A DNA stretch of 64,000 nt from Aquabacterium soli (GTDB lineage Bacteria > Pseudomonadota > Gammaproteobacteria > Burkholderiales > Burkholderiaceae_C): positions 62,001 through 126,000 of the forward strand of contig NZ_RSED01000003.1 of the NCBI RefSeq assembly GCF_003933735.1, given 5' to 3'. The position numbers were made by a program, and so were the translations under genes. This document shows, piece after piece, positions 40,345-49,506 of the stretch. The first letter of the stretch is position 1, and the number at the start of each line of letters is the position of its first letter. Under the pieces are notes generated by a model. That model did not search any database, was not told the origin of the DNA, and saw nothing but the letters and a program-made list of their open reading frames with translations.

Positions 40345-43026
40345 TCAGGCGTTCAGCGCACCTGCCTCGGTGCTTGGCCCCGGCTCAGGCGGGCGGTGCT
40401 CCAAGCGGGTGACAATGCGGTTTCGCCCCGTGCGCTTCGCGTGGTACAGGCGTTCATCAGCCGTCTTCAGCAGCGCCTCGGCTTCACCCCCCTGGGTCTC
40501 GGCCAGCCCGACGGAAATCGTGACCGGGGGCAGGGGCATGCCATTGAACATCAGCGTCATGGCCGCCACCTCGCTGCGAATCGCCTCCAGCTTGATCTCG
40601 GCATGCTCCATGCCGCAGCCGGGCATGATCAGGGCAAGCTCTTCGCCGCCATAACGGCAGGCCAGATCGTAGACCCGCACACGTTGGCGCAGCAACTCAC
40701 CCAGGGCGCGCAAGACCGCATCGCCCGCGTCGTGACCATGCTGGTCATTGAAATGCTTGAAGTTGTCCACGTCGATCATGGCCAGTGCCAGTTGCTCACC
40801 GTCTCGTGCGCACCGCTTGATCTCGACCGGCAGGCGATCGTTCATGAAGCGGCGGTTGTACAGGCCGGTGAGCGCGTCGTGCGTGGCCTGCTCGCGCAAA
40901 CCCGCCCGCAGGCGCAGGTTCGACAAGGCCAGCTTGAGTGTTTCGCCCAGCCGGTTGGCGCGTTGTGCCAGCGGCAGCATCTGGTCCTTGTTCAGGCTGC
41001 GGGAAGCCATCAGATGCAAGGACCCCACGTTTTCACCATTGGCCGACATGGGAATGCACAAGTAGGGGCGCGGCTGTTCGCCGGTGGCGGCGTGCACGTG
41101 CCGGCAGCGCAGGCTGATCCGTTCGTCAACGAAATGATGGGCCCGGCCACGCCGCAGGGCCCAGCAGTCACCGGACGAGAACTCGGTGTTGAACTCCTGG
41201 GCCTCGCCCCAGCGCCCGACCAGCTTGAGGCGGTCGTTGTCCTGCGAACTCGCCAGCGCGCCGCTCCAGCTCGGAAAAATGGCGTAGGCCGCCCGGCTGA
41301 TGATGTTGAAGGCTTCGTCCAGCGTCTCTGCTGAATTGAGGAACTCGCTGCTTTCGCGAAGGATGACGGTTTCTTCCTTGGCGCGTTGCAGCTCTTCGAT
41401 GAGTTCCTCGAGTTGGCGGGCCTGCTCCTGTGAGCGCTGCTCCACCCGTTTGAACGAGTCGATGTCGACGATGAAGCCGCTGATGGCGCCGCCATCGTCA
41501 TCGGCCTCGATGCGGGCAAACAGGGAATGCCACAGCAGCCGGCCATCCTTGAGGCGCACCCGGAACTCGTGAGAGATCTCCGACAAGCCGCTGCTCAGCG
41601 CGTCCTGAACCTTCTTGCCGATGCCCTGCATGTCGCTGGCATCGATGATGTTTTCCCAGTTGCTGAACTGGTGCATCTCGTCCAGGTTGTAGCCCCAGAG
41701 CTTTTCGATGTTGGGTGAAATGAAGCCCAGGTCCGTGGCCCTGACCGTCTCGATGTCGAAACGCCAGCGGATCATCACGATCGGCCCATCGGAGAACAGG
41801 CGGCTGTCCCGGTCAAGCGCCGCCTGCAGCTCGCCATGCTCAGTGACGTCGATGTGGGTGCCGACCACATAGGTGGGCTGGCCCATCGCGTCGCGGCGGA
41901 CGACGGTCGCGCGGGCGATCACCCAGCGCCAGACGTCTTCCTGCGCGCGGGCTCGCAGCCGGTGCATGCAGTCAAAGCTGCCTTTGGCGGCCAACTGGGC
42001 CAACACCTGCTTCTGCAAAGGCTCGGCCTCTTCCGGGTGCAGATGGGCTTCGAACCACTCTTCGGTGTTGATCACCACGTCCGTGGCCGACAGCGGTTCA
42101 TTGAGCGACAGGTCGCCGCGGAACTGGAACTGCCGGCCCAGGACGTCGAAGCCCCAGAACCGCACAGCCGAATGGCGGAGGACCCGGTCATAGAGCGCAT
42201 CGCGGCGTTTTCGGTCTTCGACCATCTCCCGAGCCGTGGCTTCTGCCAGGGCTTCGACCTCGCCTGTATCCGGGGTCACCACGGGCAGGGGGCGCGATGA
42301 CAGGCGCATCTTGAGTCGTTGCAGCCAGGTTGATCCCAGGAGTGTGCTCATGGAGATCAGGCCTGCCATGGCCAATGGGATGGCCAGCCAACTGATGGTC
42401 AGCGCATCGCGGCCACCGATGTAGTAGATCGGCCTGGCCCATGAGGTCAGCTGCAGGCACAGCACCAGCACCAGGCCGTAGAACGCGCCGGAGACAAGGC
42501 CGCCGCGCCAACGGTTGCCGATCTGGCGGTAGTTCAAGGCGGATGCCGACAGGCACAGGATGAGCAGGCCGATCCGGCCAGGCCACCCCAGGTGGCCTGG
42601 CGGGGCCAGGTGCAGGCTGCCGATCATGTACTGCATGCTGAGGGCCGCACCGATGGTGGAGACCATGGCCAGCAATACCGCGATGGCGGAGCGGCGTTTC
42701 GACTCAGGTGGCATGAAGGGCGCTACGCCAAACACCAATGCGTGAAGGCCGGCCACGATCAGCAGGCTCTTGATGAGGCTGCCCGGCGGCAGCACGAGGG
42801 GGATGTTGTCCAGCTGGAGGGCGCCCAGACAGGCCAGCATCGCGCTCCACAGCCCGAAACCCAGCACCAGGGCGCACGCCAGCAGCCAGCCCCAGGACAC
42901 CACCTCCCCACGCTGCAGGCGCTGGTACGTGTGTTGCCAGCAGGCCCGCAGCGTGACCCCCCACAGCAAGGACAGCACACCGGCGGCCAGCAGCAGGCCA
43001 ACGTCCATGGGGATGAGCCCGCCCAT
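40345..43026 (-). CDS. Membrane PAS-GAF-GGDEF diguanylate cyclase with decayed MHYT-like sensor
   Basis: An 893-residue paralogue of the gene at 37621. About seven hydrophobic segments fill residues 1-235. The segment at 56-72 aligns with the first MHYT motif of the neighbour but has Met in place of the histidine, and M-Q-Y at 131-133 replaces M-H-F, so metal binding is probably lost. PAS-like, GAF and GGDEF domains follow. R-V-Y-D and G-G-E-E-L are intact, so c-di-GMP synthesis is expected. Its start overlaps the stop of the third paralogue (TGATG at 43024-43028 on the minus strand), indicating coupled translation. Confidence 0.88.
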   Translation of the reverse strand: MGGLIPMDVGLLLAAGVLSLLWGVTLRACWQHTYQRLQRGEVVSWGWLLACALVLGFGLWSAMLACLGALQLDNIPLVLPPGSLIKSLLIVAGLHALVFGVAPFMPPESKRRSAIAVLLAMVSTIGAALSMQYMIGSLHLAPPGHLGWPGRIGLLILCLSASALNYRQIGNRWRGGLVSGAFYGLVLVLCLQLTSWARPIYYIGGRDALTISWLAIPLAMAGLISMSTLLGSTWLQRLKMRLSSRPLPVVTPDTGEVEALAEATAREMVEDRKRRDALYDRVLRHSAVRFWGFDVLGRQFQFRGDLSLNEPLSATDVVINTEEWFEAHLHPEEAEPLQKQVLAQLAAKGSFDCMHRLRARAQEDVWRWVIARATVVRRDAMGQPTYVVGTHIDVTEHGELQAALDRDSRLFSDGPIVMIRWRFDIETVRATDLGFISPNIEKLWGYNLDEMHQFSNWENIIDASDMQGIGKKVQDALSSGLSEISHEFRVRLKDGRLLWHSLFARIEADDDGGAISGFIVDIDSFKRVEQRSQEQARQLEELIEELQRAKEETVILRESSEFLNSAETLDEAFNIISRAAYAIFPSWSGALASSQDNDRLKLVGRWGEAQEFNTEFSSGDCWALRRGRAHHFVDERISLRCRHVHAATGEQPRPYLCIPMSANGENVGSLHLMASRSLNKDQMLPLAQRANRLGETLKLALSNLRLRAGLREQATHDALTGLYNRRFMNDRLPVEIKRCARDGEQLALAMIDVDNFKHFNDQHGHDAGDAVLRALGELLRQRVRVYDLACRYGGEELALIMPGCGMEHAEIKLEAIRSEVAAMTLMFNGMPLPPVTISVGLAETQGGEAEALLKTADERLYHAKRTGRNRIVTRLEHRPPEPGPSTEAGALNA

Positions 43027-45155
43027 CAGTGCATTTCCTCCACGGGGGGCATGGCGTCATCCTGGACCACCATGCGGTTGCGCCCTTGTCGTTTGGCACG
43101 GTAGAGAGCTTCGTCGGCTTGGCGGAGCAGGGCTTCGGCACTGCCGCCGTGGGTTTCGGCCAAGCCGATGGAGATGGTCACCGGAGGCAGCATGAAGCCC
43201 TGGTAGCTGATCTGCATGGCGGCCACATCGATGCGTATGGCCTCCAGTTTGACGATGGCGTCCTCCATCTGGCAGCCGGGCATCAGGAGCACCAGCTCTT
43301 CGCCACCGTAGCGGCAGGCCAGGTCGTACACACGCACACGGTCCATGAGCAGCTCGCTGATGGACTTGAGCACCAGATCGCCGGCATCGTGGCCGTAGTC
43401 GTCGTTGAAGCGCTTGAAGTGATCCACATCCACCATGGCCAGCGACACGGGCAGTCTGTCGCGGTGGCTGCGCTTGATCTCGATGGGCAGGCGCTCATCG
43501 AGCAGGCGGCGGTTGTACAGGCCTGTCAGCCCGTCCCGTGTGGCCTGGTCCCGCAGCCATGCCCGCAGGCGCAGGTTCGACATGGCCAGCTTGAGCGTTT
43601 CGGCAAACCGTTCTGCCCGCACTTCGATGTCGCTGACCTGCTCGGGCGTGGCCTTGTCATTGGAGAACAGGTGCAGGGCGCCCACGGTCTCGCCGTTGGC
43701 CGACATGGGCACGCACACATAGGGCATCAGCAGGCCGTCGGCATCGGGGTGGATGTGGTTGCAGCGCAGCTGGCGGTCTTCGTCGACGTAGCCATGGGGT
43801 TTGCCTCGGCGCAGCCCCCAGCAATCCTTGAGCTGAAACTCCGCGTCCTGCCACGGCGGGGCCCCCCATTGCCCGACCAGGCTCAGGCCCCCGTGGGTCA
43901 TGATGGCCGACAGTGAGCCGCTCCAGCCCGGGAACACGGCATCGGCGGCACGCCGCACGATCTCGAACGCTTCGTCGACGTCCTCGGCCGAATTGAGCAG
44001 GTCTGAGGTTTCCTGCAGCACCACGCTGTCCGCCTGGGCCATGTGCAATTGCTGCACCAAGGCTTCCAGGGCCTGGTTGTGCTCGCTGGCGAGTTCTTCC
44101 AGCGCCTTGCGCTCTTGCACGTCCATCAGGTAGCCCCGCGCATGGGGCCTGCCGTCTTCCATCTCGAACAGAAGGCGCATGCTGTGCCAGTGGTATGTGC
44201 CATCGCCGCGCCGCAGGCGCAATTGCGCATCGACGTTGGGCTTCCCCTCGGAGTAGGCAGCATTGATTGCGCCCCGAACCTGCATGAGGTCGTCCGGGTG
44301 GACCAGTTCCGAAGTGGACTTGCCCACGGCGGTCCAGTCCGGATCCGCATAGCGCCACAAGCGGCCGGCATTCTGGCTGATGAAGTCGATGATGCGGTCG
44401 CCGCCAAGCCCGAAGCGGAAGATCACGATGGGGCCGGAGTTGAACAGGGCCCGCTCCTGCGCATGAGCGATCTGCGCCAGCTTGCGCTGGTGGATGTCGG
44501 TGTGGGTGCCTGCCGCGACGACCGTGTGCCCGTGTTCATCCTGCTGGATGACGAGCCCGCGCGAGAGGATCCATCGCCAGCTGCCACGGTCATCCGGCAC
44601 GCGGTATTCCATCTCGAACTCTGGGATACGTTGCTTGAGGAACTCCTTGAAGCGGTACTCCACCATCTCGGTTTCCTGCGGATGGAGGCGTTGATACCAT
44701 TCCCGGCCGTGGTAGATCCGCGTGTCAGGCAGGAAGTCGCGCACACCGTGGTGGATGCCTTCGAAGATGATCTGCTGGCTGGGCACGTCTGCCACCCAGA
44801 TGCTGATCTGTGTGGCCCGGATGGCGCGGGCGCGGTAATCCAGGCCTTGCCCCTTGCCCTCGATGATCGCCAACGCGCGTTCGTGCGCTTCTTTGGTCAG
44901 GGCTTCCTCGCGCTCCTGGCGGCGCTGGCGGAACGTGGTGTTCAGGCCTGCGTGCCAGACCCGAAAAGCGCGCCATTCGTGCCACAGCACGGTGGCCCCG
45001 AGTGCCAAGGCCACCGCCGGCAGGGCGTACCACATCAGCTGAAGGTGCTGATCGTGGCTGACGGCCGCGATCACCAGCACCAGGCCGACCATGAACAAGC
45101 CGAGGCTGATGGACTGCCGTGTGATGCCTGCGAAGGGGTTGCTGCCTGGGTTCAT
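43026..45155 (-). CDS. Membrane-anchored PAS-GAF-GGDEF diguanylate cyclase
   Basis: A 709-residue paralogue with only two N-terminal membrane segments (about 15-33 and 40-60). Two PAS-like domains (the first with W-R-W-I-L-S-R-G and a following D-I-H-Q-R-K), a GAF domain and a C-terminal GGDEF domain follow. The active-site G-G-E-E-L and inhibitory-site R-V-Y-D are intact. It is the first gene of a two-cistron unit with the gene ending at 40345. Membrane location and PAS signals suggest a sensory cyclase; the ligand is unknown. Confidence 0.9.
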   Translation of the reverse strand: MNPGSNPFAGITRQSISLGLFMVGLVLVIAAVSHDQHLQLMWYALPAVALALGATVLWHEWRAFRVWHAGLNTTFRQRRQEREEALTKEAHERALAIIEGKGQGLDYRARAIRATQISIWVADVPSQQIIFEGIHHGVRDFLPDTRIYHGREWYQRLHPQETEMVEYRFKEFLKQRIPEFEMEYRVPDDRGSWRWILSRGLVIQQDEHGHTVVAAGTHTDIHQRKLAQIAHAQERALFNSGPIVIFRFGLGGDRIIDFISQNAGRLWRYADPDWTAVGKSTSELVHPDDLMQVRGAINAAYSEGKPNVDAQLRLRRGDGTYHWHSMRLLFEMEDGRPHARGYLMDVQERKALEELASEHNQALEALVQQLHMAQADSVVLQETSDLLNSAEDVDEAFEIVRRAADAVFPGWSGSLSAIMTHGGLSLVGQWGAPPWQDAEFQLKDCWGLRRGKPHGYVDEDRQLRCNHIHPDADGLLMPYVCVPMSANGETVGALHLFSNDKATPEQVSDIEVRAERFAETLKLAMSNLRLRAWLRDQATRDGLTGLYNRRLLDERLPIEIKRSHRDRLPVSLAMVDVDHFKRFNDDYGHDAGDLVLKSISELLMDRVRVYDLACRYGGEELVLLMPGCQMEDAIVKLEAIRIDVAAMQISYQGFMLPPVTISIGLAETHGGSAEALLRQADEALYRAKRQGRNRMVVQDDAMPPVEEMH

Positions 45156-45239
45156 CGTGTGTTCCGCGTGGAACGATTGTCTATTTATCGGATGCCGGTA
45201 TGGACAACTTGAGACAAAGGGACAAACGCAGGCGGGGTC

Positions 45240-45647
45240 TTACCCGTCCGGGGAGGGATCGGGGGCGGGTCTCAGCGCATGTTGCATGAGCAGGTCGAGC
45301 GGGATGAGGTCCAGCGCCTGCTCATGCGTGGATTCCAGGACCACAGGCGGCGCGACGCCCGCTTCGCAAGCGTCCAGCCAACGTTGGGCGCACAGGCACC
45401 AGCGGTCGCCGGGGACCAGACCGGCAAAACGCCATTCGGGCTGGGGGGTGGCCAGGTCGTTGCCCCGCGCGGCCGAAAAAGCCAGGAAATCGGCTGTCAT
45501 CCGGGCGCAGATCACATGCAGGCCAGGGTCGTCCTTGCGAGTGCGGCAGCAACCATCGCGGAAGAAGCCCGTCAGTGGCGCGTACGAGCAGGCCCTCAGA
45601 GGCCCCCCGAGTACATTGCGTGCGCTGGTCAGCTCGATGGAGGACAT
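45240..45647 (-). CDS. DUF2237 family protein
   Basis: A 135-residue protein that matches the DUF2237 pattern throughout: N-V-L-G-G-P-L at the start, T-G-F-F-R-D-G-C-C, the histidine in G-L-H-V-I-C, R-G-N-D-L-A-T-P, and G-D-R-W-C-L-C. The several conserved cysteines and a histidine suggest metal binding, but no function is established for the family that I know of. It lies 27 bases downstream of the stomatin-like gene and may be co-transcribed with it. Confidence 0.9.
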   Translation of the reverse strand: MSSIELTSARNVLGGPLRACSYAPLTGFFRDGCCRTRKDDPGLHVICARMTADFLAFSAARGNDLATPQPEWRFAGLVPGDRWCLCAQRWLDACEAGVAPPVVLESTHEQALDLIPLDLLMQHALRPAPDPSPDG

Positions 45648-45674
45648 GGCCGCGGTGCAGACAGTGACAGGGCC

Positions 45675-46601
45675 TCAGCCGCCGGGGCGCTGTGGCTGAG
45701 CGTTCTTGATCAGGGCCATGGAGGTGGCGATCAGGGAGGACACCTCGCTCATGTTGCTCGGCACAATCATCGTGTTGTTCTTCTGGGCCAACTGCGCGAA
45801 GGCATCGACCGCCCGCTCGGCCACCTTCAGGTTGACGGCATCCTGCCCGCCAGGGGACTGGATGGCCTGCGCGATCTTGCGGATGGCATCGGCGGTGGCG
45901 TCCGCCACCGAGGTGATCGCGATGGCCTCGCCCTCGGCCTGGTTGATCTGGGCCTGCCGCTCACCCTCCGACTTGGCGATGTAGGCCTCGCGCTCACCGG
46001 TGGCCAGGTTGATCTGCTCCTGCTTGCGGCCTTCGGATTCGGCGATGCGCGCGCGCTTGTCACGCTCGGCGGTGATCTGCTGCTGCATGGCGCGCAGGAT
46101 CTCGGCGGGCGGGGTCAGGTCCTTGATCTCGTAGCGCAGCACCTTGACGCCCCAGTTGGGCGCGGCCTCGTCCAGTGCAGCGACGACAGCGGTGTTGATC
46201 ATGTCCCGCTCTTCGAAGGTCTTGTCCAGCTCCATCTTGCCGACCACCGAGCGAAGTGTGGTCTGGGCCAGCTGGCTGATGGCCTGGATGTAGTTGGACG
46301 TGCCGTAACTGGCGCGCATGGCGTCGGTCACCTGGAAGTACAGGATGCCGTCGACCTGCAACTGGGTGTTGTCCTTGGTGATGCAAACCTGACTGGGCAC
46401 GTCCAGCGGCACCTCCTTGAGGGAGTGCTTGTAGGCCACCTTGTCGATGAAGGGCAGCACGATGTTCAGGCCGGCCGTCAGGGTACCGTGGTACTTGCCC
46501 AGGCGCTCGAGCACCCAGGCACTTTGCTGCGGCACCACCTTGACGGCCTGCACCGTGAACACAATGGCGATGACAAGGATGATCAGCGCGGTTTCGAGCA
46601 T
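45675..46601 (-). CDS. SPFH/Band 7 stomatin-like membrane protein
   Basis: A 308-residue protein with a single N-terminal membrane segment (about 4-20), a Band 7 (SPFH) domain, a long charged helix (about 200-240) and a hydrophobic C-terminal part, the layout of bacterial stomatin-like proteins (slipins, YbbK/QmcA). Such proteins form large membrane-bound rings and often partner with NfeD-type proteins. The ATG at 46601 is one base after the nfeD stop; the upstream frame is a shadow of nfeD. The exact role is unknown. Confidence 0.93.
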   Translation of the reverse strand: MLETALIILVIAIVFTVQAVKVVPQQSAWVLERLGKYHGTLTAGLNIVLPFIDKVAYKHSLKEVPLDVPSQVCITKDNTQLQVDGILYFQVTDAMRASYGTSNYIQAISQLAQTTLRSVVGKMELDKTFEERDMINTAVVAALDEAAPNWGVKVLRYEIKDLTPPAEILRAMQQQITAERDKRARIAESEGRKQEQINLATGEREAYIAKSEGERQAQINQAEGEAIAITSVADATADAIRKIAQAIQSPGGQDAVNLKVAERAVDAFAQLAQKNNTMIVPSNMSEVSSLIATSMALIKNAQPQRPGG

Positions 46602-46602
46602 G

Positions 46603-47028
46603 CTAGAGCTTCTCCAGGAGCAGTTGGGTGCCTTGCACGCCCGTGATGCGGTGTGTGCCAGGTTGGGGCAGGGGGACGATGGCGTGGGCGGCCAGGCGGG
46701 CGCTCCATTGGGCGCCGCGGTAATGCACCTGGGTGGAACCATCGGGTTGCCAGGCCGCGACCTGCACAGTCTGGCCCACATCGAGCAGGGTGTCGGTGCC
46801 GGTCGCGTGGCCCTGGCGCTTGCGCCTGAACAGGTGCCACAGCGCAGAAGCGCCGCCACCCACGACACCGGCCAATGCGATCTGCGGCGCCAGCGCCAGG
46901 CCCAAGTGGGCCCCCACGGCCCCGGCTGCTGCGCCGAGCGCCAGCATCAGCAGGTAGAAGGTACCGGTGACCAGTTCAGCCGCCACGAGCAGGCCCGCCA
47001 CCAGCCACCACAGGGTCGAATCTTCCAT
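46603..47028 (-). CDS. NfeD-like membrane protein
   Basis: A 141-residue protein with hydrophobic N-terminal segments (about residues 7-75) and a C-terminal OB-fold-like domain of about 60 residues (G-Q-T-V-Q-V onward), the short NfeD layout (NfeD1b/YbbL-type, without protease). The stop is one base before the stomatin-like start, so the two are a tight pair, as in many bacteria. They are thought to form a membrane complex in lipid or membrane-protein quality control; the sequence does not show which. Confidence 0.9.
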   Translation of the reverse strand: MEDSTLWWLVAGLLVAAELVTGTFYLLMLALGAAAGAVGAHLGLALAPQIALAGVVGGGASALWHLFRRKRQGHATGTDTLLDVGQTVQVAAWQPDGSTQVHYRGAQWSARLAAHAIVPLPQPGTHRITGVQGTQLLLEKL

Positions 47029-47194
47029 GGTTTTTTGCGCCCGCCCCGACGGCGGAAGGAGCTTTTCGACATCCTAGTGTACGCACATCGATGCGCGCAC
47101 GCAGCAGGGGGGCTCAATTTGTGGCTGCGAATGTCATGCAAGAGCCCTACACTTCGCGCTTCGTGTTTTTTTCCGCCTTGCCGCAGGGGGGCCC

Positions 47195-49453
47195 ATGCTG
47201 AGATTCCACTTCCCCATCGTCATCATCGACGAGGACTTCCGCTCCGAGAACACCTCGGGCCTGGGCATCCGTGCCCTGGCCGATGCCATCCAGAAAGAGG
47301 GCTTCGAGGTGCTGGGCGTGACCAGCTACGGCGATCTGTCGCAGTTCGCCCAGCAGCAAAGCCGCGCCAGCGCCTTCATCCTGTCCATCGACGACGAGGA
47401 ATTCGGCAGCGGCTCCAAGGCCGAGGTGGATTCGGCGCTCAAGGCACTGCGCGCCTTCGTGGGCGAGATCCGCTTCAAGAACGCCGAGATCCCCATCTAC
47501 CTGTACGGCGAGACACGCACCTCCGAGCACATCCCGAACGAGATCCTGCGCGAGCTGCACGGTTTCATCCACATGTTCGAGGACACCCCGGAGTTCGTGG
47601 CCCGCCACATCATCCGCGAGGCTCGCTCGTACGTGGATTCACTGGCGCCGCCGTTCTTCAAGGCGCTGATGGACTACGCCCAGGATGGCTCCTACTCGTG
47701 GCACTGCCCGGGGCACTCCGGCGGCGTGGCCTTCCTGAAGAGCCCGGTCGGCCAGATGTTCCACCAGTTCTTTGGCGAGAACATGCTGCGCGCCGATGTG
47801 TGCAACGCGGTGGAAGAGCTGGGCCAACTGCTGGACCACACCGGTCCGGTCTATGAGAGCGAGAAGAACGCCGCGCGCATCTTCAACGCCGACCACTGTT
47901 TCTTCGTCACCAACGGCACGTCCACGTCCAACAAGATGGTGTGGCACCACACCGTGGCGCCGGGCGACGTGGTGGTGGTGGACCGCAACTGCCACAAGTC
48001 CATCCTGCACTCGATCATCATGACGGGTGCGGTGCCGGTGTTCCTCACGCCCACGCGCAACCACTACGGCATCATCGGCCCGATCCCGCGCAGCGAGTTC
48101 GATCCGGCCACCATCCGCAAGAAGATCGCCAAGAACCCGCTGCTCAAGGGTGTGGATCCGAAAAAGGTCAAGCCGCGCATCCTGACCATCACGCAGAGCA
48201 CCTACGACGGCGTGCTCTACAACACCGAGACCATCAAGGACACGCTGGACGGCTGGATCGACACGCTGCATTTCGACGAAGCCTGGCTGCCGCACGCTGC
48301 CTTCCACAAGTTCTATGGCACCTACCATGCCATGGGCAAGGGCCGTGTGCGCCCGAAGGAAGCACTGGTCTACGCCACGCAGTCCACCCACAAGCTGCTG
48401 GCCGGCATCAGCCAGGCCTCGCAGGTGCTGGTGCAGGATTCGCAGACGCGCAAGCTGGACCGCAACCTCTTCAACGAGGCCTACCTGATGCACACCTCCA
48501 CCAGCCCGCAATACGCGATCATCGCGTCGTGCGACGTGGCGGCGGCCATGATGGAGCCCCCCGGGGGCACCGCGCTGGTCGAAGAGAGCATCAAGGAGGC
48601 GCTGGACTTCCGCCGTGCCATGCGCAAGGTGACCAAGGAGTACGGCAAGGACTGGTGGTTCAAGGTCTGGGGCCCGGACAAGCTGGCCAACGAGGACATC
48701 AAGCCCGAAGACTGGGTGCTCGAAGCCAACGAGAAGTGGCATGGCTTCGGCAACCTGGCCGAAGGCTTCAACATGCTGGACCCGATCAAGTCCACCATCA
48801 TCAACCCGGGCCTGGACGTGTCCGGCAAGTTCGCCAAGACGGGCATCCCGGCGGCCATCGTCACCAAGTACCTGGCCGAGCACGGCGTGGTGGTCGAGAA
48901 GACCGGCCTGTACAGCTTCTTCATCATGTTCACCATCGGCATCACCAAGGGCCGCTGGAACACCATGCTGACCGCGCTGCAGCAGTTCAAGGACGACTAC
49001 GACAAGAACGCGCCGATGTGGCGCGTGCTGCCCGACTTCTGCAAGAAGCACCCAAAGTACGAGCGCATGGGACTGCGCGACCTGTGCCAGAGCATCCATG
49101 AGATGTACGCCAAGGGTGACATCGCGCGGCTGACCACCGAGATGTACCTGTCGGACCTGCACCCGGCGATGACCCCGAGCGACGCCTATGCGCACATCGC
49201 TCGGCGCCAGACCGAGCGTGTGAGCATCGACCAGCTCGAAGGCCGCATCACCACGTCGCTGCTGACGCCGTACCCGCCGGGCATCCCGCTGCTGGTGCCG
49301 GGCGAGCGCTTCAACAAGAAGATCTGCGACTTCCTGAAGTTCGTGCGCGAGTTCAACGGGGCCTTCCCGGGGTTCGCGACCGACGTCCACGGCCTGGTGG
49401 GCGAAGAGCTGCCGGGTGGCGTGACGCGCTACTACGTGGATTGCGTGGCCTAG
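47195..49453 (+). CDS. Orn/Lys/Arg (basic amino acid) decarboxylase
   Basis: A 752-residue fold-I PLP decarboxylase with an N-terminal receiver-like wing domain (about 1-140), the PLP-binding domain with S-T-H-K-L-L and lysine K400, and a C-terminal domain. Length and layout match the biodegradative arginine, lysine and ornithine decarboxylases. Whether arginine, lysine or ornithine is the substrate cannot be told safely from sequence. These enzymes make polyamines or use protons in acid resistance. It is a single gene with AGGGGGG before the ATG, diverging from nfeD across 166 bases. Confidence 0.9.
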   Translation: MLRFHFPIVIIDEDFRSENTSGLGIRALADAIQKEGFEVLGVTSYGDLSQFAQQQSRASAFILSIDDEEFGSGSKAEVDSALKALRAFVGEIRFKNAEIPIYLYGETRTSEHIPNEILRELHGFIHMFEDTPEFVARHIIREARSYVDSLAPPFFKALMDYAQDGSYSWHCPGHSGGVAFLKSPVGQMFHQFFGENMLRADVCNAVEELGQLLDHTGPVYESEKNAARIFNADHCFFVTNGTSTSNKMVWHHTVAPGDVVVVDRNCHKSILHSIIMTGAVPVFLTPTRNHYGIIGPIPRSEFDPATIRKKIAKNPLLKGVDPKKVKPRILTITQSTYDGVLYNTETIKDTLDGWIDTLHFDEAWLPHAAFHKFYGTYHAMGKGRVRPKEALVYATQSTHKLLAGISQASQVLVQDSQTRKLDRNLFNEAYLMHTSTSPQYAIIASCDVAAAMMEPPGGTALVEESIKEALDFRRAMRKVTKEYGKDWWFKVWGPDKLANEDIKPEDWVLEANEKWHGFGNLAEGFNMLDPIKSTIINPGLDVSGKFAKTGIPAAIVTKYLAEHGVVVEKTGLYSFFIMFTIGITKGRWNTMLTALQQFKDDYDKNAPMWRVLPDFCKKHPKYERMGLRDLCQSIHEMYAKGDIARLTTEMYLSDLHPAMTPSDAYAHIARRQTERVSIDQLEGRITTSLLTPYPPGIPLLVPGERFNKKICDFLKFVREFNGAFPGFATDVHGLVGEELPGGVTRYYVDCVA

Positions 49454-49506
49454 CCGGCCGAGTGATCCTTCGGGGGCAGTCCGGTGCGCCCGGCTGCCCA
49501 TCGGCT

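Noticed and set aside
47639-49501. 620-residue open frame antisense to the decarboxylase gene
   Set aside because: Composition is typical of a shadow of a conserved GC-rich gene, and no motif or start signal is present.
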